Below, one piece after another: positions 22,733 through 31,113 of a stretch of 64,000 nucleotides of DNA. Source of the stretch: Cyanobium sp. E1_MAG_00006 (lineage in GTDB: Bacteria; Cyanobacteriota; Cyanobacteriia; PCC-6307; Cyanobiaceae); assembly GCA_027488975.1 (NCBI GenBank), contig JAIYAQ010000012.1:62001-126000 (forward strand), given 5' to 3'. Within the stretch, counting starts at the first letter, position 1. Each line of letters begins with the position of its first letter. A program made the position numbers and the translations under genes. The notes beneath the pieces are model-generated. The model did not search any database. It worked only from the letters and a program-made list of their open reading frames with translations, and had not been told where the DNA came from.

Positions 22733-23842
22733 TCAACCAGCGGTCCGATAACGCTCCTTGAGGAACTGGTAGGCCTCATTGAGGCGTCGCATCGCTTCGG
22801 CTGAGCCACCGGCATCCGGATGGTGGCACTGAGCCTGCTCGCGATAAGCCTCGCGGATCTCAGGCAGGGTGTAGGGCCGGTCCGCCACGGTGGGTAACAG
22901 CAGCAAACGCAACGCCGCATGCACGGTCATCGATTGGTCGATGGCTTCAAACGATGTGGTGCGCTTCTGTCTGCTGCGGTGCCGCTGCACAAACCTTGTG
23001 ATCAGTGTCGGGATCCGCAGGGGAAGAGTTGAGCCACTGAACGGATCCTCTAGGACACCGGCGGCAGTGATCACGCGTTCAAGAGTCGCCTCAGCCTCGA
23101 TCCAACTGGGCGCAAACGTTCTCACCACCTGCTGGGTCAGGCTCCAGGTGAATGGACGTCCATCGCTGTGGTCGGATTGGGGCCACACATCGCGGGCCAG
23201 CCAGACCATGGCGGCCTCGAGTGCCGGCTCGCTCGGCGCCTGGCCGTAGACCTCATGCCAGTGCTGCTCTGCACGCAGCTGGGCTTCGCTGAGCTGATCG
23301 GAGCTGATCAGGGCAAGGCTGCGATCTGGTGGCAGCTCAACTTCGGCCTCAAGGCTGCGCCGCAGCTCGCGGGCCTGACGCCGCACAAAACCCGGCAGCT
23401 GAATGCCGGCACTCCCACTCGACGCGCGTGGCCTCGTCTGTTCAGCCCTGTGCGACCCGCGCGCCAGGCCAAGCTGCAGATTAGTCTCTTTAGTCCCGTC
23501 CGGGACCCTCTCCTGGTCTCGAGACGAGACCAATGCAGAGCTAATTAGAACGATTGCAGTCGTCTCGTCCAGGGCTCCGGTTGGCATGGACTGGTACTGC
23601 GTCCCCGATTGCTCGACGCCTGCAACCGCCTCGCTCTCCAGGGGGAGCGCCCCCTGTTCGTCCTCAAGGTCCTCGTCGTCCTCGTCGCTGCTGCTGTGCG
23701 GTCGGACCCATGCCAGAACGGCTTCGAGGATGGCCCCCCGACCGCGCAGGCCGAGTTCCGGCTTAAGCGAGTCCAGCCAGCTGAGCGTCTCCTCGCTCAG
23801 ATCAACCGAAACCCTTCGCTTGGCTGGCTCGCGCGACGTCAC
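22733..23842 (-). CDS. Ribbon-helix-helix / J-domain fusion protein
   Basis: 369 residues, GTG start. Residues 9-45 (RRVSVDLSEETLSWLDSLKP, GLRGRGAILEAVLAWV) look like a ribbon-helix-helix DNA-binding domain. Residues 50-150 are an acidic then polar disordered linker. The middle (about 160-310) is helical and unrecognised. Residues 320-365 are a J-domain with HPD at 341-343 (YTLPEIREAYREQAQCHHPD and AMRRLNEAYQFLKERY). J-domains stimulate Hsp70 ATPase, so the protein may bring DnaK to a DNA-bound target or be controlled by it. The linker codons 91-120 contain palindromes shared with the adjacent non-coding kilobase. It starts 25 bases after the DUF3370 gene. Confidence 0.72.
   Translation of the reverse strand: MTSREPAKRRVSVDLSEETLSWLDSLKPELGLRGRGAILEAVLAWVRPHSSSDEDDEDLEDEQGALPLESEAVAGVEQSGTQYQSMPTGALDETTAIVLISSALVSSRDQERVPDGTKETNLQLGLARGSHRAEQTRPRASSGSAGIQLPGFVRRQARELRRSLEAEVELPPDRSLALISSDQLSEAQLRAEQHWHEVYGQAPSEPALEAAMVWLARDVWPQSDHSDGRPFTWSLTQQVVRTFAPSWIEAEATLERVITAAGVLEDPFSGSTLPLRIPTLITRFVQRHRSRQKRTTSFEAIDQSMTVHAALRLLLLPTVADRPYTLPEIREAYREQAQCHHPDAGGSAEAMRRLNEAYQFLKERYRTAG
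23483..23570. repeat. Palindrome cluster inside the RHH/J-domain coding sequence
   Basis: In order: AGTCTCTTTAGTCCCG (23483-23498, 15/16 match to 22105-22120); GTCCCG-TC-CGGGAC (23493-23506); GGTCTCG-AGA-CGAGACC (23515-23531); and GACGAGAC (23523-23530) with GTCTCGTC (23562-23569), 31 bases apart. These encode only linker residues 91-120. Base composition here is less GC-rich than the flanks. Confidence 0.7.
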
Positions 23843-23867
23843 GCAGGTCTACGGAATCGATCTGAGG

Positions 23868-25514
23868 TTATCGACCCATCAGCATTTTCATGAACTGCTT
23901 CTGAGCGTCGACGGCCTGCTGGTAGCGGTCGAGCAGGCTCTGGCTCATCCGTGTCGGATTGATCGTGGCGGCGGGAAGCCCTTGAGGTGCCGGCAGAGCC
24001 GGCAGCGGCTGTAACCATCCCGGTGGTGTGGTCAGCGTCGGCTTTGGACGGGATGCCGGTCTCGGCGAGGGCCGCATGCTGGGCTCGCTCGCCACCACGG
24101 TTTGCCCCTGAGCCGGTACCGGCTGGGCGTCGAGGACAACCTCCGCCTGGGCAGTTGGCAGCGGTGGAACGCTACGCGCCGGTCGGCTGGCAGCTATCGC
24201 CTGGGCTTCATCCAGCTGCCGTTGCCGCTGCTGCACCATTGCAAGCTGAGACTCCGGCACGACGCTGAGCAGATGCCCCGGTGTCGCATCCGCGGGGTAA
24301 ACCAGGCTCACTCTGACGCGATTGAGCTGCCCAGGCTTCAGATTGAGATCAGCGATCGGCAAACTCTGGCCGGAGCGCATCCCCACATGCACTTCGCGGT
24401 ATCCCTCGTCCGTGTTGATCCCGATCGAACCACGAAACGCGGTGAACTGCCGCCCGCCATTCGGCGTCGGATGACTCAAAACAAGCGCATAGGGACCCGA
24501 ACCCTGCAAGAGAAGATCAACATCGAACTGCACGCCATAGGTGCCCACGTTGTTGATCGACGAATCCAGCATGCGACTCGCCAGCGCATTCACCTGGACC
24601 TCGCCGGTGCCGAAGTGATGGCGAGCAGTACTTGTGAGTGGGACATGCAGAGGGCTCTGGTTGAGGTCGTGCTGCACGCTGGCTGTGTAGGTATCGCCAA
24701 GGGCTACGCCTGCCACGCGGGAGAAGACTGTTCCGTTCTGGATCTGGCCCACCCTCTGCAGGTAGATGCGGCCGGGAGCGAGCTGTCGTCGATCGAGCAC
24801 GGCCAGGATGTCGCCGTCGCTGCGTGGATCCTCTACCGCCACCACGGCCATCTGGAAAGGCCCATCACTGCGGCCGCGCAACAAGCCATTCGCGATTCCC
24901 TTGGCTGGCAGCTGCGTACTGAACAGAACGATCCGGCTGAACGCCGGGATCGTGATCTCATCGCTGAGACGGCTATCGAGCCTGCCGCGCAGCATCTGAA
25001 TGGCCGTGGCATCACCGGGGCCCGTGTTCCAGGGCCTCGGACCAAGCGGCTTGACACCCATCAGATTCGTCGCCAGATACGGGGCTTCGAAGCTGTTGCG
25101 TACTGCACCACGCTCGAAACGGATATGAACAGGCACCGCACCGGGATTCACCAGGATTGTGGCCAGAGTCAGTTCACCTCGTCGCCCGCCAGGACGGTGA
25201 ATGCGGCTGCGGTCCTGCGGGTAGTACTTGTGATGCACATGCAGGCCGAACGTTCCGTTGAAGGTGTACGTGGCGTTGGCGAGGGGTTGGCCGGTTTCCG
25301 CCGCTATCCCCACCCCGGGGGTTGTGCTCACCAGGATCCCCTCCCCAAGAACCTCCTCAGGCTGGTTTGAGTGGAGGACCGGCACATTGTTGAACTGGCC
25401 CTGCAGGGGCTTCGCAGACTGACCAGCCATGAGGGCGACGTAGGCCTTGGCGGGTTGCACCAGGACAGGCAGGGCAAGGCCGGCGACCAGAAGCGGCAGC
25501 ATCAACGGTCTCAT
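23868..25514 (-). CDS. DUF3370 exported protein
   Basis: About 548 residues from ATG 25514, which gives a signal peptide MRPLMLPLLVAGLALPVLVQ ending PAKA before YVALMAGQ. An upstream in-frame ATG (25589) would bury the signal, so it is less likely. The body is beta-rich (TYTFNGTFGLHVHHKYYPQD, GGRRGELTLATILVNPG) and matches the cyanobacterial DUF3370 family. The C-terminal 100 residues are a Pro/Ala-rich linker ending in a helix (SQSLLDRYQQAVDAQKQFMK). Function unknown; surface or periplasmic location likely. Confidence 0.82.
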   Translation of the reverse strand: MRPLMLPLLVAGLALPVLVQPAKAYVALMAGQSAKPLQGQFNNVPVLHSNQPEEVLGEGILVSTTPGVGIAAETGQPLANATYTFNGTFGLHVHHKYYPQDRSRIHRPGGRRGELTLATILVNPGAVPVHIRFERGAVRNSFEAPYLATNLMGVKPLGPRPWNTGPGDATAIQMLRGRLDSRLSDEITIPAFSRIVLFSTQLPAKGIANGLLRGRSDGPFQMAVVAVEDPRSDGDILAVLDRRQLAPGRIYLQRVGQIQNGTVFSRVAGVALGDTYTASVQHDLNQSPLHVPLTSTARHHFGTGEVQVNALASRMLDSSINNVGTYGVQFDVDLLLQGSGPYALVLSHPTPNGGRQFTAFRGSIGINTDEGYREVHVGMRSGQSLPIADLNLKPGQLNRVRVSLVYPADATPGHLLSVVPESQLAMVQQRQRQLDEAQAIAASRPARSVPPLPTAQAEVVLDAQPVPAQGQTVVASEPSMRPSPRPASRPKPTLTTPPGWLQPLPALPAPQGLPAATINPTRMSQSLLDRYQQAVDAQKQFMKMLMGR

Positions 25515-25574
25515 CGGACCTATGGGACCAACTGCTCTCAAGATGCGCCAGATGGGAGAAAGGGTGGGCCAGCA

Positions 25575-25594
25575 TCGGGATTGCTTCATCCCGA
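25575..25594. repeat. Inverted repeat in the DUF3370 leader
   Basis: TCGGGAT, six bases TGCTTC, ATCCCGA: a perfect 7-bp dyad, 60-80 bases upstream of the preferred DUF3370 ATG and also upstream of the divergent 56-aa gene. Confidence 0.5.
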
Positions 25595-25682
25595 ATGGGC
25601 AGGATCCAGTGGTCCCGGAGGATCAGGATCCAACGGAGGCCCGGGGGCGACCGCTAAAACTGCAAGACCTCATCATTTTCCC

Positions 25683-25853
25683 ATGTTTCCGCCTTTCATT
25701 GGTTGCGGTGACCCTGAGACCCTCCAACGCCTGCGACGTCGCCATCAGGAGCGCAAGCTGCAGACCATGACGTTCTGGCGTGATGGCCTTGAGCGCCAGC
25801 TCGCCGCCCTCAATGCGGCCATCAGCACGCTGGAACGTCAGATGGGCCAGTGA
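25683..25853 (+). CDS. 56-residue helical protein, unknown
   Basis: Starts MFPPFIGCGDPETLQRLRRR and continues HQERKLQTMTFWRDGLERQL, AALNAAISTLERQMGQ. The second half is an amphipathic helix or short coiled coil. Codon use fits the region and it starts 168 bases from the divergent DUF3370 ATG. Its last 32 bases overlap the end of the convergent sigma-factor gene. I do not recognise a family. Confidence 0.62.
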   Translation: MFPPFIGCGDPETLQRLRRRHQERKLQTMTFWRDGLERQLAALNAAISTLERQMGQ

Positions 25854-26568
25854 GCCGCGAGCGAAGCAGGCGCAGGCCGCGGTGAAGCAATCGATGCACC
25901 GTGGCCGCGCTTGTGCCTTGCTGATGCGCCACGTCTCTCAGGCTGCGTCCCTGCAACACGACAGCCTGAACGACACGACGCTGCCGCGGCTCGAGCCGCA
26001 GAAGCTCCGCCAGGACACCGGACTCAGCAGCCGGTTCATTGGCCGCCTCGCTGCTGAGCGCATTGAATTGCTCGTCACCCAACCAGAGCCGTTGCCGCCC
26101 GCATGGCAACGGAGTCTGGGACCATTGGCGTTCACTCAGGCCCAGGGCCGTTCGCAGCTCCTCTGACCGGGGCGGTCGTCCGAAGGCGGCATGCAGTTCC
26201 ACCGATAGCCGCGACAGCCGTTGCTGGCGTTCCTGATGGCGTCGTGGCGTCCTCACCATCGGCGCGGTGTCGCGGAGATAGTGGAGGATCGCTCCGCGGA
26301 TGTGGCGCCGTGCATAGGCGCTGAAGGGCGTACCGGCATGGGCGTCGAAGAGCTCCGCAGCCCTGATCAGACCCATCAGACCGACCTGCTCGAGGTCGTC
26401 CCGTGCTTCGGAACAGTGGTGCGCGTAGTGGGAGGCGATCGGTCGAACCAGCGGCAGATGTCGTTCGACCGTGCTGTTGCGACGATCCAGATACCGCCCG
26501 GCGCGCCGTGAGCGCCGTTGGCGTGGCTGATGGAGTGGCTGATGGTCTCGGTGGTGCTGATCAGGCAT
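25822..26568 (-). CDS. Alternative sigma-70 factor (group 3, SigF/SigB-like)
   Basis: 248 residues. Region 2 is STVERHLPLVRPIASHYA, ARDDLEQVGLMGLIRAAELF and FSAYARRHIRGAILHYLRD; region 3 follows (RRHQERQQRLSRLS, GRPPRSEELRTALGLS); region 4 is LEPRQRRVVQAVVLQGRSLR with DVAHQQGTSAATVHRLLHRG. The lack of region 1.1 and the short length mark a group 3 factor. ATG 26568 is chosen; longer upstream reading has no family match. The N-terminal 25 residues are His/Gln/Arg-rich. No anti-sigma gene is adjacent. Confidence 0.88.
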   Translation of the reverse strand: MPDQHHRDHQPLHQPRQRRSRRAGRYLDRRNSTVERHLPLVRPIASHYAHHCSEARDDLEQVGLMGLIRAAELFDAHAGTPFSAYARRHIRGAILHYLRDTAPMVRTPRRHQERQQRLSRLSVELHAAFGRPPRSEELRTALGLSERQWSQTPLPCGRQRLWLGDEQFNALSSEAANEPAAESGVLAELLRLEPRQRRVVQAVVLQGRSLRDVAHQQGTSAATVHRLLHRGLRLLRSRLTGPSDVPAC

Positions 26569-26644
26569 CGCTTGTCTGAGGCTTGCTCCCCTCAGCCAAA
26601 CCGGCAACGCCACGCCGCGCCTCCGTGAAACCACGGGATCCTGC

Positions 26645-27478
26645 TCAGTTGCTCCTGGCAGCCACGGCCTCCAGCAACTCGAGCGGTCCATGGCGATGCA
26701 GCCAGGCGTGGTCCGAGGAAGTGGTGATCAGCAGGTATCCGGCAAAGCCAAGCGCATTGACGCTGGTACCGGCCCAGTGCTCCTGTTGCCGTCGCACCGT
26801 CATGAACCACCCGGGCTCAATCAGCAGGTTGTAAGGGTGTCGCGGAACTGGCTCCTGCTCGGGCTGTCCGAGCTCCAGCTGCGCAGCATGCTGGCGGTAG
26901 AGGGAGGCCAGCTCGGAGGCTGCATCGCCGGCGCCGGTTGCCTCACGGCGGGACACCCGATACGCCCACGGCCAGGCAGGCACGCGCCCCTGCAGTTGGT
27001 CCTGCACAACGGGAGCCAGTGGGCAACTCAGTTCGCCGGCCATCCGCGGCAGCAACTGCAGATGGCGGTGCGGTTGGCTGGCCCCGGCCTCAGCGCAGCT
27101 GTTGAAGAACCACAAGCCGGGGGTATCTGCCTCCACCTGGCTGAGGGCCTGCCAATCGCTGGCATCCAACCAGCCGGCCTGGGGCTGCCATTGCTGGGTG
27201 ATCAGCAACAGGTGTCCCCGCTGAACGGGGTATTTGTTCAGCAGGAGCAGATGGGTCTGATCGAGCCGCTGAACCTCCAAGGCGGGATCCCAGGGCAGGA
27301 AGGGGTTGGGCTTCGGCCCGCCAGCGCCCAGGTGTTTCGGGGTGCGTGAGGTCAGGCGGCGCAGCGTGAAGGGAGTCCAGGTGGGCTCGTGAAGCAACTC
27401 GGTGCTGAGTGGAACCAGGGCACCGCAAGCCTCTGCCGACTGGCTGCGTTCCAGGGCGAGGTCATGGATGACTCCCAC
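26645..27478 (-). CDS. Ap4A phosphorylase / ATP adenylyltransferase-like protein
   Basis: 277 residues, GTG start. The HIT-like active-site segment is EAGASQPHRHLQLLP (HxH), with LLLLNKYPVQRGHLLLIT before it and a C-terminal PYNLLIEPGWFMTVRRQQEH. PFLPWDPALEV is typical of the family, which splits diadenosine tetraphosphate with phosphate to ATP and ADP. The start overlaps the SpoIID stop by one base (TAGTG). 76 bases before the sigma gene. Confidence 0.9.
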   Translation of the reverse strand: MGVIHDLALERSQSAEACGALVPLSTELLHEPTWTPFTLRRLTSRTPKHLGAGGPKPNPFLPWDPALEVQRLDQTHLLLLNKYPVQRGHLLLITQQWQPQAGWLDASDWQALSQVEADTPGLWFFNSCAEAGASQPHRHLQLLPRMAGELSCPLAPVVQDQLQGRVPAWPWAYRVSRREATGAGDAASELASLYRQHAAQLELGQPEQEPVPRHPYNLLIEPGWFMTVRRQQEHWAGTSVNALGFAGYLLITTSSDHAWLHRHGPLELLEAVAARSN

Positions 27479-28536
27479 TACCCCGCTCCCAGCCGCAGCC
27501 GCGCCAGCGAAGCCCCCCGGTAGTAGTGACCAAGAATCTGGTTGTAGCGCTGTCCACTGCTGGCCAGGGCCTGGGCCCCCTCCTGGCTCATCGAGGCCCC
27601 CAGGTGGCCATGAGCTTCGGCGCTGATCTGGCTGTTGGCCGCATACAGGCTTTCAACGATGCCGCCCTGATAGCTGAGGATCAACCCGGCCGTTTGCTCC
27701 GCCGCCAGGCGCGTCCGCGAGGTCACGCTGTTCAGGCCCCGATAGGCCTGCCAGCGCGTGGTGTCGCCCAGATGCCAGTGGGAGCTGGCAGGCCTCGCCA
27801 TGTGCGCCAAGGCATAGGAGCGGGCAGCCACCGCCTGGGCCTTGAGGGCCTCCAGATCCCAGGAGCTCGGCATCTCTGCACCCACCACCGATGCCACGTA
27901 GCGCTCGAGGGGCAGGTGATTCACCACCAGCAAGCCATCACTCTGATTGAGCACCCGCAGTCGGCCCTCGTAGGGCCGACCATTCAGAAGAACGGTGGCA
28001 CCCGGGGAGCTCTCCAGCCACACCTCCGGTGGCAGGGCATCGCCAGACGACAGGGTCAGACCCTGTCCCGCCGGGCCGCTCTGCAGAACGCCACCGTCAC
28101 GACGCCGCAGCCACCATGAGCCCGAAGCGGAGAGTTCCAGGCGACTGGCCTGCCGTTCCACCGCCACGCGGATCTCCAGGTTCAGAGGCCTGCCCCGCGC
28201 AGGTTCCTCAAGCGCCACAGCACCGCTGGGGGCGGGGCCACGGGAGGCACGCTGGGCAGCAACGCCCTGAAGGTCGTCTCGAGCATTGCTGCGGGGCGCA
28301 CTGTGCTGCGGTGGGGCCTCCAGCACCGCATCGAGCATCGGCCCACTGAGTGTGGCCGGCCCCGGCATCAGCCCCTGCGCAACGAAGCCGATCCCCAGGG
28401 CACCAAGGCCCATGGGGGCACCGACCAGGAAGGAGCGGAGATGCTGCCGGCGACGGCCTGCGATCAGTCGCCGCGACAGACGCCCCAGCCGCTTCCATCG
28501 GAGCCGCAGTGTCCAGCGTGAATGTGACCGTCCCAT
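27478..28536 (-). CDS. SpoIID/LytB domain protein
   Basis: 352 residues. A basic N-terminus (MGRSHSRWTLRLRWKRLGR) precedes a membrane segment (FLVGAPMGLGALGIGFVAQG). The SpoIID domain is seen in LLVVNHLPLERYVASVVGAE, MPSSWDLEALKAQAVAARSY and AYRGLNSVTSRTRLAAEQTA, with YAANSQISAEAHGHLGAS. SpoIID is a lytic transglycosylase for denuded glycan. ATG 28536 lies 72 bases inside the end of the phzF-like gene; a later start would lose the membrane anchor. Confidence 0.88.
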   Translation of the reverse strand: MGRSHSRWTLRLRWKRLGRLSRRLIAGRRRQHLRSFLVGAPMGLGALGIGFVAQGLMPGPATLSGPMLDAVLEAPPQHSAPRSNARDDLQGVAAQRASRGPAPSGAVALEEPARGRPLNLEIRVAVERQASRLELSASGSWWLRRRDGGVLQSGPAGQGLTLSSGDALPPEVWLESSPGATVLLNGRPYEGRLRVLNQSDGLLVVNHLPLERYVASVVGAEMPSSWDLEALKAQAVAARSYALAHMARPASSHWHLGDTTRWQAYRGLNSVTSRTRLAAEQTAGLILSYQGGIVESLYAANSQISAEAHGHLGASMSQEGAQALASSGQRYNQILGHYYRGASLARLRLGAG

Positions 28537-29366
28537 AGGAGATGGCCCGTACCGGTGAGACGGATTCGTTCCGCCTGGTCGAGTTCGCACAGCATTCCAC
28601 CACGGCGAGCCGAGCACTGCCATCCGGCCACACGTCTGCGGCCAAGCTGCTGCATCCACCACGGGGCCACCAGGGCATGGGCCGAGCCGGTGACAGGGTC
28701 CTCCTCGATCCCGAGCTCCGGTGCGAAGAAGCGCAGCTGATAGTCGGCCTTCTGTCCGAACAGCTCCGGGCCCTGTTGTGCCAAGCCCTGCATCAGCACC
28801 AGACCCCGGCGATCCGCCCCCTGCAGCGCGGCGCTGGGGCTGGGAAGGCTCTCCAGCGGCTGCAACGGTGGCAGCAGCCCGACCCTGTAGCCCAGCTCTG
28901 AGCCCCAGTAGCTGCTGATCGACAATCCCAGCTCTTCGCTCAGGTAGGCGGGCGCCGGCAGGGGCTCCAGCGGACCACTCGGCAGCACCAGGCTGGCGCA
29001 GCCGGACCGGCGGGGATCAAGCTGCACCGCCAGGGCTCCGCTGCGGCTGTGGAGCTTCAGGAGCTCTCCGGGCTGGAGCAGGCCCCAGTGGGCGAGTGCC
29101 AGCGTGGCGCCGAGCGTGGCATGGCCACAGAGGGGCACCTCACAGCTTGGCGTGAACCAGCGCAGCGCCCACTCCCCTGAGGCCTGGCGCCAGAGGAAGG
29201 CCGTTTCCGATTGCTTCAGGCTGGCGGCCACCGCCTGCATCCAGGCGGCCTCTACCGGGTGCTGCAGGAGGACGACGGCAGCGCCGTTCCCCTGCAACGG
29301 ACCCGTGGCGAAGGCTTCCACCAGCACAGCAGCACAGGCACCGGGTTCGAGCACCACAGGGTTCAC
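28464..29366 (-). CDS. PhzF-family isomerase
   Basis: 300 residues. VEAFATGPLQGNGAAVVLL, the catalytic Glu in LKQSETAFLW, EVPLCGHATLGATLALAH and EEDPVTGSAHALVAPWW are the PhzF/DapF-fold signatures. Such proteins isomerise or epimerise small acids; the substrate in cyanobacteria is unknown and phenazine genes are absent. The GTG start overlaps the gpsA stop as GTGA. The 3' end overlaps the SpoIID gene by 73 bases. Confidence 0.9.
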   Translation of the reverse strand: MNPVVLEPGACAAVLVEAFATGPLQGNGAAVVLLQHPVEAAWMQAVAASLKQSETAFLWRQASGEWALRWFTPSCEVPLCGHATLGATLALAHWGLLQPGELLKLHSRSGALAVQLDPRRSGCASLVLPSGPLEPLPAPAYLSEELGLSISSYWGSELGYRVGLLPPLQPLESLPSPSAALQGADRRGLVLMQGLAQQGPELFGQKADYQLRFFAPELGIEEDPVTGSAHALVAPWWMQQLGRRRVAGWQCSARRGGMLCELDQAERIRLTGTGHLLWDGHIHAGHCGSDGSGWGVCRGD

Positions 29367-30292
29367 GGCTGGATGGCGAGACTTTCCTCGCGCAGGTCTC
29401 GCTCCATCAGCCTGCGCACGGCCTCGGCGGCCGTGCTGCGGCCCGCCATCAGCTCCGCCACCTCAGCGCAGATCGGCAGGTGCCATCCGTGTTGCTGGGC
29501 AAGCCGGAGCACGGCATCGGTGGTTCCGGCCCCCTCCACGGTGGCTCCCACTTCCACGAGAGCCTGCTCGCGGCCGAGACCCTGAGCCAGGGCGAGCCCG
29601 AAGCGGTAGTTCCGGCTGAGGGTGCTGTTGGCTGTGGCCAGCAGATCGCCCAGCCCTGCCAGGCCATAGAGACTCGCCGGTGCACCACCAAGGGCCTGGA
29701 TCACCGTGCCCATCTCCACGAGGGCGCGGCAGAGCAGCGAGGCCTTGGCGTTGGCGCCCAGTTCCAGGCCGTCGCAGACCCCGGCGGCGATTGCCATCAC
29801 ATTCTTGAGGGCACCGGCCACCTCCGTGCCGATCGGATCGGCGTTGGTGTAGAGCCGCAGCCGTTCACTGCTCAGAGCGTGCTGAAGCCGGCGCGCCAGG
29901 GCCGAATCCTCGCCAGCCAGAACGCTTGCCGCTGGCTTGCCGGCAGCCAGCTCGGCCGCCAGGTTGGGTCCGCTGAGTACCAGCAGCGGCAGGTCCGCTC
30001 GTTGCCGGCGCCAGAGCTGACTGGGGGTGCACAGGCCCTCCAGGTCGATGCCCTTGCTGCAGCTCACCAACGGCAGGCCAGCGGGCCAGATGGCTGCCAG
30101 CTGCGGGGCGAGGGCTCGCACGCCCGCCATGGAAACGGCGACCAGGGCCACATCGGCCTTGTCCAGGACAGCGGCTGGGTCACCGCCATGGCGACGGCTC
30201 CAGGGCTGGATGGCATGCCCCTGGTGCCGCAGCAGTCCGGCCAGGGTGTCGCCCCAGGCGCCCAGACCGATCACGGCGATGCGGAGGCTCAT
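29363..30292 (-). CDS. gpsA: Glycerol-3-phosphate dehydrogenase [NAD(P)+]
   Basis: 309 residues starting MSLRIAVIGLGAWGDTLAGL (Rossmann GxGxxG with Trp). VSCSKGIDLEGL, LSGPNLAAELA, the catalytic Lys in VAGALKNVMAIAAGVCDGL and LAGLGDLLATANSTLSRNYR are conserved. It reduces dihydroxyacetone phosphate to glycerol-3-phosphate for lipids. ATG 30292 fits the family; nine extra residues upstream are possible but unlike it. Confidence 0.97.
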   Translation of the reverse strand: MSLRIAVIGLGAWGDTLAGLLRHQGHAIQPWSRRHGGDPAAVLDKADVALVAVSMAGVRALAPQLAAIWPAGLPLVSCSKGIDLEGLCTPSQLWRRQRADLPLLVLSGPNLAAELAAGKPAASVLAGEDSALARRLQHALSSERLRLYTNADPIGTEVAGALKNVMAIAAGVCDGLELGANAKASLLCRALVEMGTVIQALGGAPASLYGLAGLGDLLATANSTLSRNYRFGLALAQGLGREQALVEVGATVEGAGTTDAVLRLAQQHGWHLPICAEVAELMAGRSTAAEAVRRLMERDLREESLAIQP

Positions 30293-30299
30293 GCCGCCA

Positions 30300-30704
30300 T
30301 CATGCGCCAGCGGTTGCATGCCCCTGGAGCAGCTCCAGTGGGATCACATCCAGGGTGCTGAGCTCGCAGGCCTCCAGTCGCACCGGTGGGGCCATGCCGT
30401 CGTCGTAGGCCTCCAGCCAGCGGGCAGCACAGACGCACCAGTGATCACCGGGCTTCAGCCCAGGAAATCCGTACTGCGGTGCCGGTGCCGACAGGTCGTT
30501 CCCCTGGGCGCGGGTGTACGAGAGAAAGCGCTCATCCACCACACAGCAGACCGTGTGACGGCCCAGATCGGCGCGGTCGCTGCGGCAACTGCCGTCGCGG
30601 TACCAACCAGTCAACGGCTCACAGCCACAGATGGCCAGTGGTTCACCGAGGACATTGCGCGGCCCTGCAGTGGCACCGCCTGCGGCGTCGATGGCCTGGG
30701 TCAC
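30300..30704 (-). CDS. DUF2237 protein
   Basis: About 134 residues. RNVLGEPLAICGCEPLTGWY, LGRHTVCCVVDERFLSYTRA, QGNDLSAPAPQYGFPGLKPG and DHWCVCAARWLEAYDDGMAP are the DUF2237 signature blocks, with several conserved Cys. Function unknown. GTG 30704 gives the usual length; no ATG is available nearby in this frame. 7 bases before gpsA, heading this operon. Confidence 0.85.
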   Translation of the reverse strand: MTQAIDAAGGATAGPRNVLGEPLAICGCEPLTGWYRDGSCRSDRADLGRHTVCCVVDERFLSYTRAQGNDLSAPAPQYGFPGLKPGDHWCVCAARWLEAYDDGMAPPVRLEACELSTLDVIPLELLQGHATAGA

Positions 30705-30821
30705 AGCGTTGTCGGCATGGAAAGCGCCGGCAGTCTGGCGAAGGTCTGGAACAAAAAACGTCCAGGAGGTTGACGGATTCGGGGGGGCAGGCGTTAAAGG
30801 TCTTTCAGCAGACCCCCTTAC

Positions 30822-31049
30822 ATGAGCTGGGAATTCTCCGAAGACGCCGCCTTCCTGGCCCTTTGTGACGCCTTCAAGGAAAGCGGCGAGAGCTCGGCGA
30901 TCGAGTTCCTGGCGAACGGCGAGGGAGCGTTCCACTTCCAGGACCTCACCCAGACCGCAGCTGGCGAGGGGATGGATCTCTCCGATTCCGCCGACCTTGA
31001 GGAGTTTCAGCAGGAGGTGATCGAGCGACTCGAGGAGTTCTGCACCTGA
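30822..31049 (+). CDS. 75-residue acidic protein, conserved-looking, unknown
   Basis: MSWEFSEDAAFLALCDAFKE and on to LEEFQQEVIERLEEFCT. About a quarter of residues are Asp or Glu and two Cys flank the chain (15 and 74). Helical throughout. A CTTTCAGCAGACCCCCTT stretch precedes the ATG without a good ribosome site. Alone between divergent DUF2237 and convergent DUF4090 genes. Confidence 0.7.
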   Translation: MSWEFSEDAAFLALCDAFKESGESSAIEFLANGEGAFHFQDLTQTAAGEGMDLSDSADLEEFQQEVIERLEEFCT

Positions 31050-31113
31050 GCCCGCCCCCCAGGTCGCGATCCCTGGGCGTCTCTCAGACCTGAGGGACAG
31101 TCGCAGCTGACGC

